This document shows, one piece after another, positions 17,696-26,196 of a stretch of 39,335 nt of DNA; position 1 is the first letter of the stretch; each line of letters begins with the position of its first letter. Source of the DNA: Cryobacterium sp. MLB-32 (GTDB lineage Bacteria; Actinomycetota; Actinomycetes; Actinomycetales; Microbacteriaceae); the NCBI RefSeq assembly GCF_000738085.1, contig NZ_JPRS01000025.1:1-39335 (forward strand). The letters run 5' to 3'. The notes below the pieces were generated by a model that was given only the letters and a program-made list of their open reading frames with translations, was not told the origin of the DNA and ran no database searches. The translations under genes and the position numbers were made by a program.

Positions 17696-19864
17696 TCAGA
17701 GGCCCGCCGGAGCCACGAAGCGTTGCCAGGCCCAGGCTCCGGCGCTCAGAGCGGCGAAGACAACGGAGGCCAGCCAGAGCAAGGGAATGGCGCCGGCGGA
17801 CTGCCAGGCGTCGATCGCGGGCGAGAGCACGGCGAAGAGCAGCGTCAATGACACAACCATGAGGCCTGCCCAGACGGGCGGCGACCAGGCGAGCACGCTC
17901 CTGCCGCTGGTGCTGCCAAGAGGCACGAGCACGAAGACCGCGGAGCCGATGGCCGTGAGCACGATGGTGTTCAGGACTTCGGCGAGGAAGGCGCCCATGA
18001 ATCCGTCGATCGGAGGCAGCGCGCTCAGTCCGAGCCATCCAATGATCGCCAGCAGGACGAGGCCGACGCAACGTACTGAGGCGAGTTGTCCACGCTGGGC
18101 GAGTGTCGGTCCGGCTGCTGCGGTGACGCTGCCGAGCAGACCGAACAGGAGAGCCGGATGGATGTCGAGCACGCGGGACCCGATGGCTGCCACGGCGACC
18201 AGCACGAGGTAGCGCGGCAGGAACGTGATTGTCGCGGTGATGTGGAGGATCCGGGAGCTCCACAACAGGGGCACGAGCGCGGCTGCGAGATTCACGATGA
18301 GCACGGCAACGACCACGGCGAGAAGCAGGCGCAGGTACGCGGGTTGCGAGACGACGGGCCCGGACAGCATGACGAGTGTCGCGGCGGCCACGAGCGCGGC
18401 CCCGCCGAGAAGCCAACGGTTCCACTGCACCGTCGGCGCTGTCTCGAACTCGTCCCGGGCTCTGTTTCGTCCGGCAATCGCGGTGGTGCCCCAGAGCGGG
18501 CGACCTCCGCGCGCTCGGGAGACGGTTCCCGCGAGGAGTCGTGAGGGGATCGCCAGCAGCAGCACCGCTCCCAGCGCCAGGAGCACGGCCTGCAGCCACG
18601 GGAATGACGCACTGGACCACGACGAGGGGACCGCCGTGGTGAACTGTGTCGGGTCGTTCCAGGGCCCTGCGCCAAATTCGGAGGCGATCGGGGGAGCGGG
18701 CTTCGCGGATGCCGTCGGCTCAGGGACGGCCACGGGGGGAACGGCCTCGGCTGTTGCAGATGCGGATGGTTCTGATTCACTCGGGACGGGCACCGTGGTG
18801 GCAGTTCCATTCGGAGTAGGCGGTGCGCTCTGCGACGGTGGGGGCGTTGACGGCTGCACATAGGCCACGGAGAACGCGGTGCTCCCCGGGCTCACGTTGC
18901 CCGCAGCATCCTTCTGTACCGCCACGAGGGAATAGGAACCGGCCCCGATTCCGCCGGCCGAGCAGCTCCAGGCCGCGTTTGTCACGGGAGCTCGGCACAC
19001 CGAGTACGGGCCGGCGAAGACGGTGACGGTGGCCCCGCTCTCACCCGTGCCGGCATAGGTGGCACCGGCCACGGGGATCTGGGCCCCGCGACTCGGGGTG
19101 GTGATGACGGGGGCGACAGGTCGGTTGAGATCGAAGTCGATTGTGATGCCGAAGCTGGCGTTGGACGACGACGGACTGCTGTAATCGGAGATCTGGCTCG
19201 CCGTCACCTGACGGCTCCCGCTCGACACGAGACCGTCGAGATGGCAGGTCCACGCGCCCGAGCCATCGGCCCGAGAGGTGCAGGAGATTCCGTCGGAGAT
19301 GGAGGCCGTCACGGTCGCTCCGGGATAGCCGGTGCCGCGCACGAGGCCGTTGGAGGTGTTCTGGCCGGTCGGACCGCCCGTGACCGTGGGGGCGCCGAGC
19401 ACAGCGACGGTGATCTCGTCGAAAAGATCGGCGTTGCCGGTGGCGACGACTCGCAGGGTGACGTCCGGGGCGTTGGGCAACCGGGCGTTGTCACACGTCC
19501 ACGTGGTGCTTCCGTCGGGAACGATGATGCACAGCGGGTCGCCGCCCGCTGGAGACAAAAGTTGCACCTCTGAGGACGCATCGCGCGTGCCGGACACCGT
19601 GGTCGTGGAACTGCCGATGAAAATCCCGGCGGAGGGACTGTCAATCGTCGGTGCGGCAACGGGCTGGGCAACCGGGTTGGGTTCCGGGGCCACTGCGCTA
19701 CTCTCGCCCGGCGGAGGCGTTGTGGCCGAGGACGACGGAGCGTGAAGCGGCGCGGACACGGCGAGCAGGGATGTGGCCAGAGCCACCACAGCGATCAGGG
19801 CACAGCGACGCATCCGCTGTCGCACCGACGACAGCGGAGAGACGATAAGTTTGGTTGAGGTCAC
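17696..19864 (-). CDS. Ig-repeat, multi-pass membrane protein of unknown function
   Basis: About 722 residues; not a family I recognise. Order: a signal-like hydrophobic segment (CALIAVVALATSLLAV), then three bacterial-Ig-like repeats of about 85 residues. Each repeat has a Cys about 10-14 residues before a W-[TS]-C motif (STTWTC, GAWTC, AAWSC), which suggests a disulfide per domain. Then comes a Pro/Ser/Thr-rich linker (about 340-410) and about nine hydrophobic helices, with the C-terminus at the membrane. The plan suggests an exported sensor or adhesion stalk on a polytopic membrane domain; that is inference. The frame stays open far upstream, but the GTG at 19864 fits the signal peptide and avoids overlap with the divergent gene at 20021. 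Confidence 0.75.
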   Translation of the reverse strand: MTSTKLIVSPLSSVRQRMRRCALIAVVALATSLLAVSAPLHAPSSSATTPPPGESSAVAPEPNPVAQPVAAPTIDSPSAGIFIGSSTTTVSGTRDASSEVQLLSPAGGDPLCIIVPDGSTTWTCDNARLPNAPDVTLRVVATGNADLFDEITVAVLGAPTVTGGPTGQNTSNGLVRGTGYPGATVTASISDGISCTSRADGSGAWTCHLDGLVSSGSRQVTASQISDYSSPSSSNASFGITIDFDLNRPVAPVITTPSRGAQIPVAGATYAGTGESGATVTVFAGPYSVCRAPVTNAAWSCSAGGIGAGSYSLVAVQKDAAGNVSPGSTAFSVAYVQPSTPPPSQSAPPTPNGTATTVPVPSESEPSASATAEAVPPVAVPEPTASAKPAPPIASEFGAGPWNDPTQFTTAVPSSWSSASFPWLQAVLLALGAVLLLAIPSRLLAGTVSRARGGRPLWGTTAIAGRNRARDEFETAPTVQWNRWLLGGAALVAAATLVMLSGPVVSQPAYLRLLLAVVVAVLIVNLAAALVPLLWSSRILHITATITFLPRYLVLVAVAAIGSRVLDIHPALLFGLLGSVTAAAGPTLAQRGQLASVRCVGLVLLAIIGWLGLSALPPIDGFMGAFLAEVLNTIVLTAIGSAVFVLVPLGSTSGRSVLAWSPPVWAGLMVVSLTLLFAVLSPAIDAWQSAGAIPLLWLASVVFAALSAGAWAWQRFVAPAGL

Positions 19865-20020
19865 AGGGCCCACCACCCTATTTGACGGGGCGAAACCCGC
19901 AAAGTCAATGTGCCACGCAACATAACGAGATTCCCACGCGAAGCCTACCGACGGACGGTTTTCAGATGACCAGGCAGCTATGAATGGTGCGCGTCCTCGG
20001 GGCGTTCGACGGGTGTCTCC

Positions 20021-21334
20021 GTGATCCTCCGGCAGCCTCCGTGGCGCAACTGGGCACGCACCGAATCGGTGCGCCCCGTGCGCGTCGAACGGCCGACGAC
20101 AGTGGGGGCCGTGCAGCGTTCGGTTCTGGCCGCCGAGCGTGCCGGATTGACAATCAAGGCCGTCGGCACGGGTCACAGCTTTACGGGCATTGCGGTCGCG
20201 CCGGGTGTGCAGCTCGATCTCTTCGATCTGGGCGGGCGTGTCGATGTCGATGCCCGAACCGCCCGGGTGACGGTGGCCGCGGGGCTCCCGCTGCACCGAC
20301 TGGGCACACTGCTCGACGAGCATGGCCTGGCGTTGACGAATCTTGGCGATATCGATCGGCAGACAGTGGCGGGGGCCATCTCCACCGGAACGCACGGCAC
20401 CGGTGGTGGGTTCGCGGGCCTGGCCAGTCAGGTCACGGCACTGACCCTGGTGACGGCCGATGGCAGCCTGCTGTACGTGAGCGAGACCGAGAACGCCGAC
20501 CTGCTCCCCGCCGTCCGCCTCGGCCTCGGTGCGCTCGGCATCATCGTGAACGTGACCCTGCAATGCGTGCCCCGATTCCTTCTGCATTCGGAAGAGAAGG
20601 CGGAACCGATTGAGTTGGTGCTGGAGGAGTACCTGCAGCGGTCGGGAGCGACCGACCATTTCGAGTTCTTCTGGTTTCCTCATACGGGCACGGCACTGAC
20701 CAAGACCAACACGCGTCTCGCCGAGCGCCCTGTCGGGGCGCGGGCGGCGCGCGTGTCCCGGTGGATCGACAACGAGGTGCTGGCGAACGGGGCCTATCGC
20801 GGCGTCTGCGCCGTGGGCGCCGTCGTGCCCGCCCTGATTCCCCCGCTGGCCCGGCTGTCCGCGCGCGCCACCGGAAACCGTGCCTTCACGGATGCTTCCT
20901 CTCGGGTGTTCGCCACCAGTCGCACCGTGCGTTTCCGCGAGATGGAGTACGCCCTGCCGCGTGAAAACGTGGCGGACGTCGTTCGCGAGGTTCAGCACCT
21001 GATTGAGGCGCGTGGCTGGCGCATCTCTTTCCCGCTGGAGGTGCGCTCAGCCGCGGCCGATGACCTGTGGTTGTCGACCGCCTACGGGCGTGACACCGGC
21101 TACGTGGCGGTGCACCGGTACGTGCGCGAAGACCCGGAAGACTACTTCCGCGCGGTCGAACAGATCATGATCGGGCACGGCGGGCGCCCGCACTGGGGCA
21201 AATTGCACTATCGGGATGCCGACGCGCTGCGCGGCCTGTACCCGCGCTTCGACGACTTTCTCGCGGTTCGTGACAGGCTCGATCCCGAACGCCGCTTCAG
21301 CAACAGCTATCTGGAAAGAGTCCTCGGCCCGTGA
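20021..21334 (+). CDS. FAD-linked aldono-lactone oxidase (D-arabinono/L-gulono-1,4-lactone oxidase family)
   Basis: 437 residues, vanillyl-alcohol-oxidase-type flavoprotein. The N-terminal FAD domain has GTGHSFTGIA, in which the His is the usual site of covalent FAD attachment, followed by NLGDIDRQTVAGAISTGTHG. The C-terminal ALO domain carries the family motif HWGKLHYRDA (about residue 395), then LYPRFDDFLAVRDRLDP. Relatives oxidise aldono-1,4-lactones or sugar alcohols; the exact substrate is not determined. GTG start chosen because it gives the compact family N-terminus (LRQPPWRNWA). The TGA overlaps the next gene (GTGA), so the oxidase and the GH1-like protein are coupled. Confidence 0.88.
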   Translation: MILRQPPWRNWARTESVRPVRVERPTTVGAVQRSVLAAERAGLTIKAVGTGHSFTGIAVAPGVQLDLFDLGGRVDVDARTARVTVAAGLPLHRLGTLLDEHGLALTNLGDIDRQTVAGAISTGTHGTGGGFAGLASQVTALTLVTADGSLLYVSETENADLLPAVRLGLGALGIIVNVTLQCVPRFLLHSEEKAEPIELVLEEYLQRSGATDHFEFFWFPHTGTALTKTNTRLAERPVGARAARVSRWIDNEVLANGAYRGVCAVGAVVPALIPPLARLSARATGNRAFTDASSRVFATSRTVRFREMEYALPRENVADVVREVQHLIEARGWRISFPLEVRSAAADDLWLSTAYGRDTGYVAVHRYVREDPEDYFRAVEQIMIGHGGRPHWGKLHYRDADALRGLYPRFDDFLAVRDRLDPERRFSNSYLERVLGP

Positions 21335-22809
21335 CCATGATTCCCCGCACCCCCGCGAAGCCCGCTCGGGCGAAACAAACGGCGTCCCAGCGACGCGACT
21401 GGCCGCATCGCACGAGCGAACTCGGCGATTTTCTTCCCGACGGTTTCGTGGTCGGCGTTTCTTCCTCGGCCTTTCAGATCGAGGGCTCCGCGCGCGATGG
21501 AGGGCGGGGTGACTCGGTCTGGGACACCTTCACCGCGTCATCCGGGCGCATCATCGACGGGTCGAACGCCGCCATCGGGGCTGACCACCTCGCCAAATTC
21601 GCCGAGGATGCCACCCTGCTTCGGGAACTTGGGGTTGACGCCTACCGGTTCTCACTGTCCTGGCCGCGCCTGCAGGCGGAGGGGCGAGGCGCGCTCAACC
21701 GCAACGGCCTCGCCTTCTACGACCGGCTCCTCGACGCGCTGTTGGCCGACGGAATCAGCCCCATGGCCACGCTCTCGCACTGGGACACCCCGGCGGCGCT
21801 GCGCGGTGGCTGGCTCAACCGCGATACCGCGGGTCGTTTCGGCGACTATGCCCACGCGGTGGGGGAGGCCCTCGGCGATCGCATCGACAGCTGGGTGACC
21901 CTGGAGGAACCCGCCACCGTGATGCTCAACGGCTACGCGCTGGGCAGCCAGGCGCCCGGCCGCGCGCTCCTGTTCGACGCGCTGCCCACCGCCCATCACC
22001 AGTTGCTCGCCCACGGCCTCGCCGTTCAGGGACTTCGGGCAGCGGATGTCCGTGGCCGGATCGGCCTGTCCAACGCGTACTCGCCGGTGGAGTCGCTGAC
22101 CGACCGAGAGCAGGACCGGTCGTACGCGGCCCTCTACGACCTGCTGCACAACCGGATCTTCGCCGATCCGGTGCTGCTGGGCCGGTATCCGGACCCGCTG
22201 GAGCCGTTCGCGGTGGAGTTGCGCGGCCTGCTCGAGGCTGATCCGGCCGACCTGGCCGTGATCCACCAGCCCCTCGACTTCTATGGGCTCAGTTACACGG
22301 AACCGACGCGGATCGCGGCGGGAACCGGTCGTATCGTCAGCAGGGACGACCCGGCACCTGTCGCCCCGGCCTTTCCCTTTCACGCCGCCGCATACAGGGA
22401 ATTCCCCCTCACCGGCGCGGGCGCCGTCAACGCTCCGGAGTACCTCGGCGTGGCGCTCGCCGAGCTGCACACACGCTACGGTGACGCGCTCCCGCCGGTG
22501 TACATCACGACGGTCGGGGCGGGGTTTGCCGACCAGGCCGACGAGCGTGGGGTCGTGCACGATCCTTTGCGCATCGACTACCTGGCCGAGCACCTTCAGG
22601 CGGCTGTGAACGCCGTGCGGCCGGGGGGAGCGGCGGCCGGAGTGGATCTGCGTGGATTCTTCGTGCGGTCCCTGCTCGACGGCTTCGAATGGTCGGCCGG
22701 CTACACCCAGCGCTACGGCCTCGTGCAGGTGTCGTTCAGCGACGGAATGACCACCCGTACCCCCAAGGACTCCTATCGTTGGCTCCAGAAAGTGCTCGCC
22801 GCGCGCTAA
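21331..22809 (+). CDS. GH1 (beta-glucosidase family) protein lacking the catalytic nucleophile
   Basis: 492 residues with the full GH1 barrel: AFQIEGSARDGGRGDSVWDT, YRFSLSWPRLQ, SHWDTPAALRGGW and SLLDGFEWSAGYTQRYGLV. Canonical active-site positions are changed. The acid/base motif T-L-N-E-P is TLEEP, keeping the Glu but losing the Asn. The nucleophile motif I-T-E-N-G is ITTVG (about nt 22500-22520), so the nucleophile Glu is Thr. G-[IL]-N-Y is GLSY and V-W-S-L-L-D-N is VRSLLDG. The rest of the fold is intact and there is no frameshift, so it looks like a maintained pseudoglycosidase, or an enzyme with another mechanism. GTG start overlaps the oxidase stop. Confidence 0.85.
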   Translation: MTMIPRTPAKPARAKQTASQRRDWPHRTSELGDFLPDGFVVGVSSSAFQIEGSARDGGRGDSVWDTFTASSGRIIDGSNAAIGADHLAKFAEDATLLRELGVDAYRFSLSWPRLQAEGRGALNRNGLAFYDRLLDALLADGISPMATLSHWDTPAALRGGWLNRDTAGRFGDYAHAVGEALGDRIDSWVTLEEPATVMLNGYALGSQAPGRALLFDALPTAHHQLLAHGLAVQGLRAADVRGRIGLSNAYSPVESLTDREQDRSYAALYDLLHNRIFADPVLLGRYPDPLEPFAVELRGLLEADPADLAVIHQPLDFYGLSYTEPTRIAAGTGRIVSRDDPAPVAPAFPFHAAAYREFPLTGAGAVNAPEYLGVALAELHTRYGDALPPVYITTVGAGFADQADERGVVHDPLRIDYLAEHLQAAVNAVRPGGAAAGVDLRGFFVRSLLDGFEWSAGYTQRYGLVQVSFSDGMTTRTPKDSYRWLQKVLAAR

Positions 22810-22880
22810 AACCGGTGGTTCTGAGACACGCCGGGTCGCCCGGACACCCCGTCCGGCGTGTCGTGAAGTTCTCCGGTTTT
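22808..22880. terminator. Nested hairpin terminator between the GH1 and ABC permease genes
   Basis: Outer arms AAAACCGG (22808-22815) and CCGGTTTT (22873-22880), inner 10-bp arms GACACGCCGG (22825-22834) and CCGGCGTGTC (22853-22862). The T tract lies at the 3' end on the plus strand, and an A tract at the 5' end serves the minus strand. It lies between two convergent genes. Confidence 0.7.
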
Positions 22881-22895
22881 GCGGCGGGGCCGGTG

Positions 22896-23629
22896 CTACG
22901 GAGTGCGGCGGCGCAGAGTGATCGACCCGAGCACGACGGCGCCCACGATCCACGCCCCGATGATGAGCAGCTCGCCGATGACGTATGCGTCGTCTTCCGA
23001 CCCGGTGGCCACGGCGCGCAGGGCCTCAATCGCGTGGGAGAGCGGCAACCAGTCACTGATCACCTGCAGGGCGTCCGGCAGCTGCCCCCGAGCGAGAAAG
23101 ATGCCGCCGAGAAGGATCTGCGGGAACACCAACAACGGCATGAACTGCACCACCTGAAATTCCGTGCGTGCAAAGGCGCTCGCGAGCAGCCCCAGGGCCG
23201 TGCCGAGCACGGCATCTGCCACGGCAACCGCCAGCAGCAGCCCGAGTGACCCCTGAATCTCCAGGCCGCACACCCACACGGCGAAGCCACCGCCACCGCA
23301 GACTGCGCCGCGGCGAGCAGGCCGAAGGCGAGTGTGTAACCGAGGATCAGGTCGCCCTTGCCAAGCGGCATCGACAGCAGCCGTTCCAGGGTTCCCGTGC
23401 GCCGCTCCCGCAGGGTTGTGATGCTCGTCACGAGGAACATGACAATGAACGGGAACAGGGCGATCATGGCCGGCCCCACCGTGTCGAACGTCGTCGTGTC
23501 TGAGAAGATCCACGCGATGAGCCCGATCAACAGGCTCGGCACCACGAGCAGCAGAACGATCGTTCGCGGGTCGTGACGGATCTGGGTGAGGATGCGCCCG
23601 GCCGTCGCGAGCGTCCGGGCGGGCGTCAA
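22896..23629 (-). pseudogene. ABC-2 type permease, interrupted by an apparent 1-nt deletion
   Basis: Membrane subunit of an ABC-2 type exporter, paired with the ATPase just upstream. The first half (RILTQIRHDPRTIVLLLVVP to AAQSAVAVA) and second half (FAVWVCGLEIQGSLGLLLA to LGSITLRRRTP) are good permease sequence, but in different frames joined near 23286. One base appears missing from a GGCC there (plus strand gaagcc, where gaaggcc would restore the frame). With the correction the protein has about 245 residues and six helices, the family size. The TTG start (23629) overlaps the ATPase stop and has GGAGG 6 nt upstream. Genuine pseudogene or sequencing error. Confidence 0.82.
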
Positions 23630-24384
23630 GATCCGCCTCCGTCTTCCGGCGTCTCGTGGGTGAGCGGATGCTGCCCGATCAGCACAAGAAACGCCTGCTC
23701 CATATCGGTCGCCGCCGTGGCGTCCAGCAGTGCCTGCGGAGCATCGTCGGCGAGGATCTCTCCATCGCGCATCAGCAGCAGACGATCGCACCGGTTGGCC
23801 TCGTCCATCACGTGGCTCGACACCAAAAGGCTCGTTCCCGCGGCGGCTAGTCGGTGGAACAACGACCACAGCTCCACCCGAAGCACCGGGTCGAGCCCGA
23901 CCGTCGGCTCGTCGAGAACGAGCAGGTCGGGGGAACCGAGCAGCGCACCGGCCAGCGAGACCCGACTGCGCTGCCCGCCCGACAGCGAGCCGACCAGTTG
24001 CCGACTCTGTGCGCCGAGGTCGGTGAGCGTGATGACACGATCCACATCGCTGCGGGGTGCCCCGAGCACAGCGCGGAAGTACTGCAGGTTCTGACGCACC
24101 GTGAGGTCGTCGTACACGCTCGCGTTCTGGGTGACGTAGCCCACGCGGTGGCGAAGAACGGCGGAGCCGGCCGGTTGCCCGAGCACCGTCACCACGCCCG
24201 ACTGCACGACCTGCACGCCCACAACAGCCCGCATCAGCGTGGTCTTACCGCTTCCGCTCGGCCCGAGCAGGCCAACGACCTGACCGAGGGGAACATCGAG
24301 GTTCAGCCCGTGCAGCACAGCCTGCCGTCCGCGGCGCACGTGCAGGTCCCGCACCGAGACGGCGGTGTCGGAGGAAGTGATCAT
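23626..24384 (-). CDS. ABC transporter ATP-binding protein (ABC-2 exporter)
   Basis: 252-residue ATPase of the drug/polyketide-exporter type. Walker A GPSGSGKTT (about residue 42), Q-loop in VGYVTQNASVYDDLTVRQNL, signature LSGGQRSRVSLAGALL, Walker B LLVLDEPTVGLDP, switch His in SSHVMDEANRCDRLLLMRDG. It should drive the permease encoded directly downstream; substrate unknown. The ATG at 24384 sits 6 nt after AAGAGT, itself 17 nt after a perfect TTGACA, so a leaderless transcript is likely. Confidence 0.92.
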   Translation of the reverse strand: MITSSDTAVSVRDLHVRRGRQAVLHGLNLDVPLGQVVGLLGPSGSGKTTLMRAVVGVQVVQSGVVTVLGQPAGSAVLRHRVGYVTQNASVYDDLTVRQNLQYFRAVLGAPRSDVDRVITLTDLGAQSRQLVGSLSGGQRSRVSLAGALLGSPDLLVLDEPTVGLDPVLRVELWSLFHRLAAAGTSLLVSSHVMDEANRCDRLLLMRDGEILADDAPQALLDATAATDMEQAFLVLIGQHPLTHETPEDGGGS

Positions 24385-24390
24385 GGGTGA

Positions 24391-24419
24391 ACTCTTCGCC
24401 GAGGCACCGGGTCTGTCAA
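24391..24419 (-). promoter_or_regulatory. Promoter of the ABC-2 exporter operon (TTGACA-17-AAGAGT)
   Basis: On the minus strand TTGACA (24419-24414), a 17-nt spacer, AAGAGT (24396-24391), then 6 nt to the ATG at 24384. This is the best -35/-10 pair of the window and predicts transcription from the start codon itself. Confidence 0.6.
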
Positions 24420-24596
24420 GTACCGGTCAGGTGCCGATCCGGTGCTATTTGGGCCGGTGCGCGCACCCTTCGACTTAGCTTGGAGTCTGGTGAGAAGCGG
24501 AGGAGGCCCTCAGAACAGGTGGTTACTATGGTCATGCACCGCATGGGGGCTACCAAAATTTGTGTTTCCATGCTCAATTTACAAGGAGACGCTGCC

Positions 24597-25163
24597 ATGA
24601 ATTGGCTCATCCCGGTCCTGATCGTCGTCGTCATCGTTGCCATCGCAGGCATCTACCTCTGGTCGACGTACAACTCACTCGTGACCTTCAAGGTTCGCGT
24701 CGACGAGGCCTGGAGCGACATCACCGTTCAGCTGAAGCGGCGTGCCGACCTGATTCCAAACCTGATCGAAACGGTCAAGGGGTATGCGGCGCACGAAAAG
24801 TCGGTCTTCGAGAACGTCACGAAGGCGCGCGCCGAGACGCTGTCGGCCCAGGGCCCGGCCGATGCCTCCGCTGCCGAGAATCACATGCAGACGGCGCTCA
24901 AGAGCATTTTCGCCGTGGCCGAGGCGTACCCGCAGCTGCAGGCGAGCCAGAACTACCTGCAGTTGCAGGGTGAGCTCGTCGACACCGAAGACAAGATCCA
25001 GGCCTCGCGCCGGTTCTACAACGGCGGCGTGCGCGAATTCAACACCAAGATCCAGGTCTTCCCGAACCACCTGTTCGCCCGTAACCTGGGCTTCAGCGAA
25101 CGTGATTTCTTCGAGGTGGCCGACTCCGCAGCGATTGCGGAGCCGCCGCGCGTGCAGTTCTAG
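24597..25163 (+). CDS. LemA family protein
   Basis: 188-residue LemA protein: one N-terminal membrane helix (LIPVLIVVVIVAIAGIYLW) and a cytoplasmic or periplasmic helical bundle. Family marks are YNSLV, the DEAW...IQVQLKRRADLIPNLIETVKGY-like block, YPQLQASQNYLQLQGEL, ASRRFYNGGVREFN and FPNHLFAR. The role of LemA is poorly defined; it often accompanies the protease HtpX, as here. ATG with AAGGAG about 8 nt upstream. The frame is open further upstream, but no other start has a site. htpX follows after 12 nt. Confidence 0.92.
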   Translation: MNWLIPVLIVVVIVAIAGIYLWSTYNSLVTFKVRVDEAWSDITVQLKRRADLIPNLIETVKGYAAHEKSVFENVTKARAETLSAQGPADASAAENHMQTALKSIFAVAEAYPQLQASQNYLQLQGELVDTEDKIQASRRFYNGGVREFNTKIQVFPNHLFARNLGFSERDFFEVADSAAIAEPPRVQF

Positions 25164-25175
25164 TCGGGAGCGCAG

Positions 25176-26060
25176 ATGTATAGCGCGATTGCGAAAAACA
25201 AACGCAACACGGTTTTCATCATGATCTTCTTCTTCGCGATCATCGCGGGGCTCGGTTGGCTGGCCAACTTCACGTATGGCGGGGGCGGCTACGGCATGTT
25301 CATCGCCGTCGTCGTGATCGCCGGTCTCTATGTGTTGATCCAGTATTTCGCTGCCGGCCGACAGGCCATCGCGATGAGCGGCGGTGTCAAACTCACGAGC
25401 AAGGCCGACAACGTTCGGCTGTGGCGCACGGTCGAGAACCTGTCGATCGCCACCGGCATGCCGATGCCCGAGGTCTACATCATCAACGACCCGGCACCGA
25501 ATGCCTTCGCCACTGGCCGTGACCCGCAGCACGCGATCGTCGCGGCGACGACAGGTCTGCTCGACATCATGGACGACTCCGAGCTTGAGGGCGTGATGGC
25601 CCACGAGATGGGCCACGTGCGCAACTACGACATTCGCGTGTCGATGGTGGTCTTCGGACTCGTCGTGGCAATCGGGTTCATCTCCGACATGTTCCTGCGG
25701 ATGGCCTTCTTCGGCCGCAACAATAACAGCAACGGCAACCCCGTCGTCATGGTCTTCGGACTCGTCGCCATGGTCGTGGCGCCGCTCATCGCCACGATGG
25801 TGCAGCTCGCGGTCTCGCGGCAGCGTGAGTATCTGGCGGATGCGACCGGCGCGCTCACGACCCGGCATCCGGATGCCCTCGCGAGCGCCCTGAACAAGCT
25901 CGGCGAGTACGGCCGGCCGATGCGCAAGCAGAACACCTCCATGGCGCACCTGTGGATCGCGGACCCGCTCAAGCCCGGCGCGATGGCCAAACTTTTCGCG
26001 ACCCACCCGCCGATTGCGGACCGGATCGAGCGGTTGAACGCCATGGGGAGGAAGTTCTAG
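25176..26060 (+). CDS. htpX: HtpX-like M48 family zinc metalloprotease
   Basis: 294-residue integral membrane protease for quality control of membrane proteins. Two N-terminal membrane helices, then the protease domain with VYIINDPAPNAFATGRDP, the zinc site HEMGH (about residue 143-147) and the third-ligand motif SRQREYLAD (about 217). Two further helices lie between these. The C-terminus keeps LFATHPPIADRIERL. ATG 12 nt after lemA, forming a two-gene operon. Its stop is 9 nt before the left arm of the palindrome at 26070. Confidence 0.94.
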   Translation: MYSAIAKNKRNTVFIMIFFFAIIAGLGWLANFTYGGGGYGMFIAVVVIAGLYVLIQYFAAGRQAIAMSGGVKLTSKADNVRLWRTVENLSIATGMPMPEVYIINDPAPNAFATGRDPQHAIVAATTGLLDIMDDSELEGVMAHEMGHVRNYDIRVSMVVFGLVVAIGFISDMFLRMAFFGRNNNSNGNPVVMVFGLVAMVVAPLIATMVQLAVSRQREYLADATGALTTRHPDALASALNKLGEYGRPMRKQNTSMAHLWIADPLKPGAMAKLFATHPPIADRIERLNAMGRKF

Positions 26061-26069
26061 AGAGTGGTC

Positions 26070-26196
26070 GTTGCGCTGAGGGTTATCTGCTCCTCAGCTC
26101 AAACAATGGGGTTTCTCAGGCAGGTCCGAGAAGTACGCTCGGACCTGCCTGAGAAACCCCATAACTCGACACCCCGCAGATAGCCCTCACCGCAAC
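26070..26196. repeat. Large nested palindrome between convergent genes
   Basis: Outer arms 26070-26090 and 26176-26196 match at 19 of 21 positions. Inside, arms 26106-26130 and 26138-26162 are a perfect 25-bp inverted repeat with a 7-nt loop (aagtacg). The two unpaired stretches between them are 15 and 13 nt. The right outer arm covers the last codons and stop of the minus-strand gene. There is no T tract. It may be a bidirectional terminator or a small MITE-like element. Confidence 0.75.

Noticed and set aside
17696-20998. A 1,100-residue minus-strand reading frame
   Set aside because: Its upstream third overlaps the well-supported lactone oxidase on the other strand and has no family features; the signal peptide places the real start at 19864.
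21652-22953. A 433-residue minus-strand reading frame over the GH1 gene
   Set aside because: Antisense shadow without motifs; the plus strand carries clear GH1 sequence.
24387-24596. Upstream extension of lemA
   Set aside because: The frame is open, but the ATG at 24597 follows AAGGAG and begins exactly at the LemA membrane helix.
26070-26196. CRISPR repeat or attachment site
   Set aside because: There is a single nested palindrome, no direct-repeat/spacer series, no cas genes and no integrase nearby.
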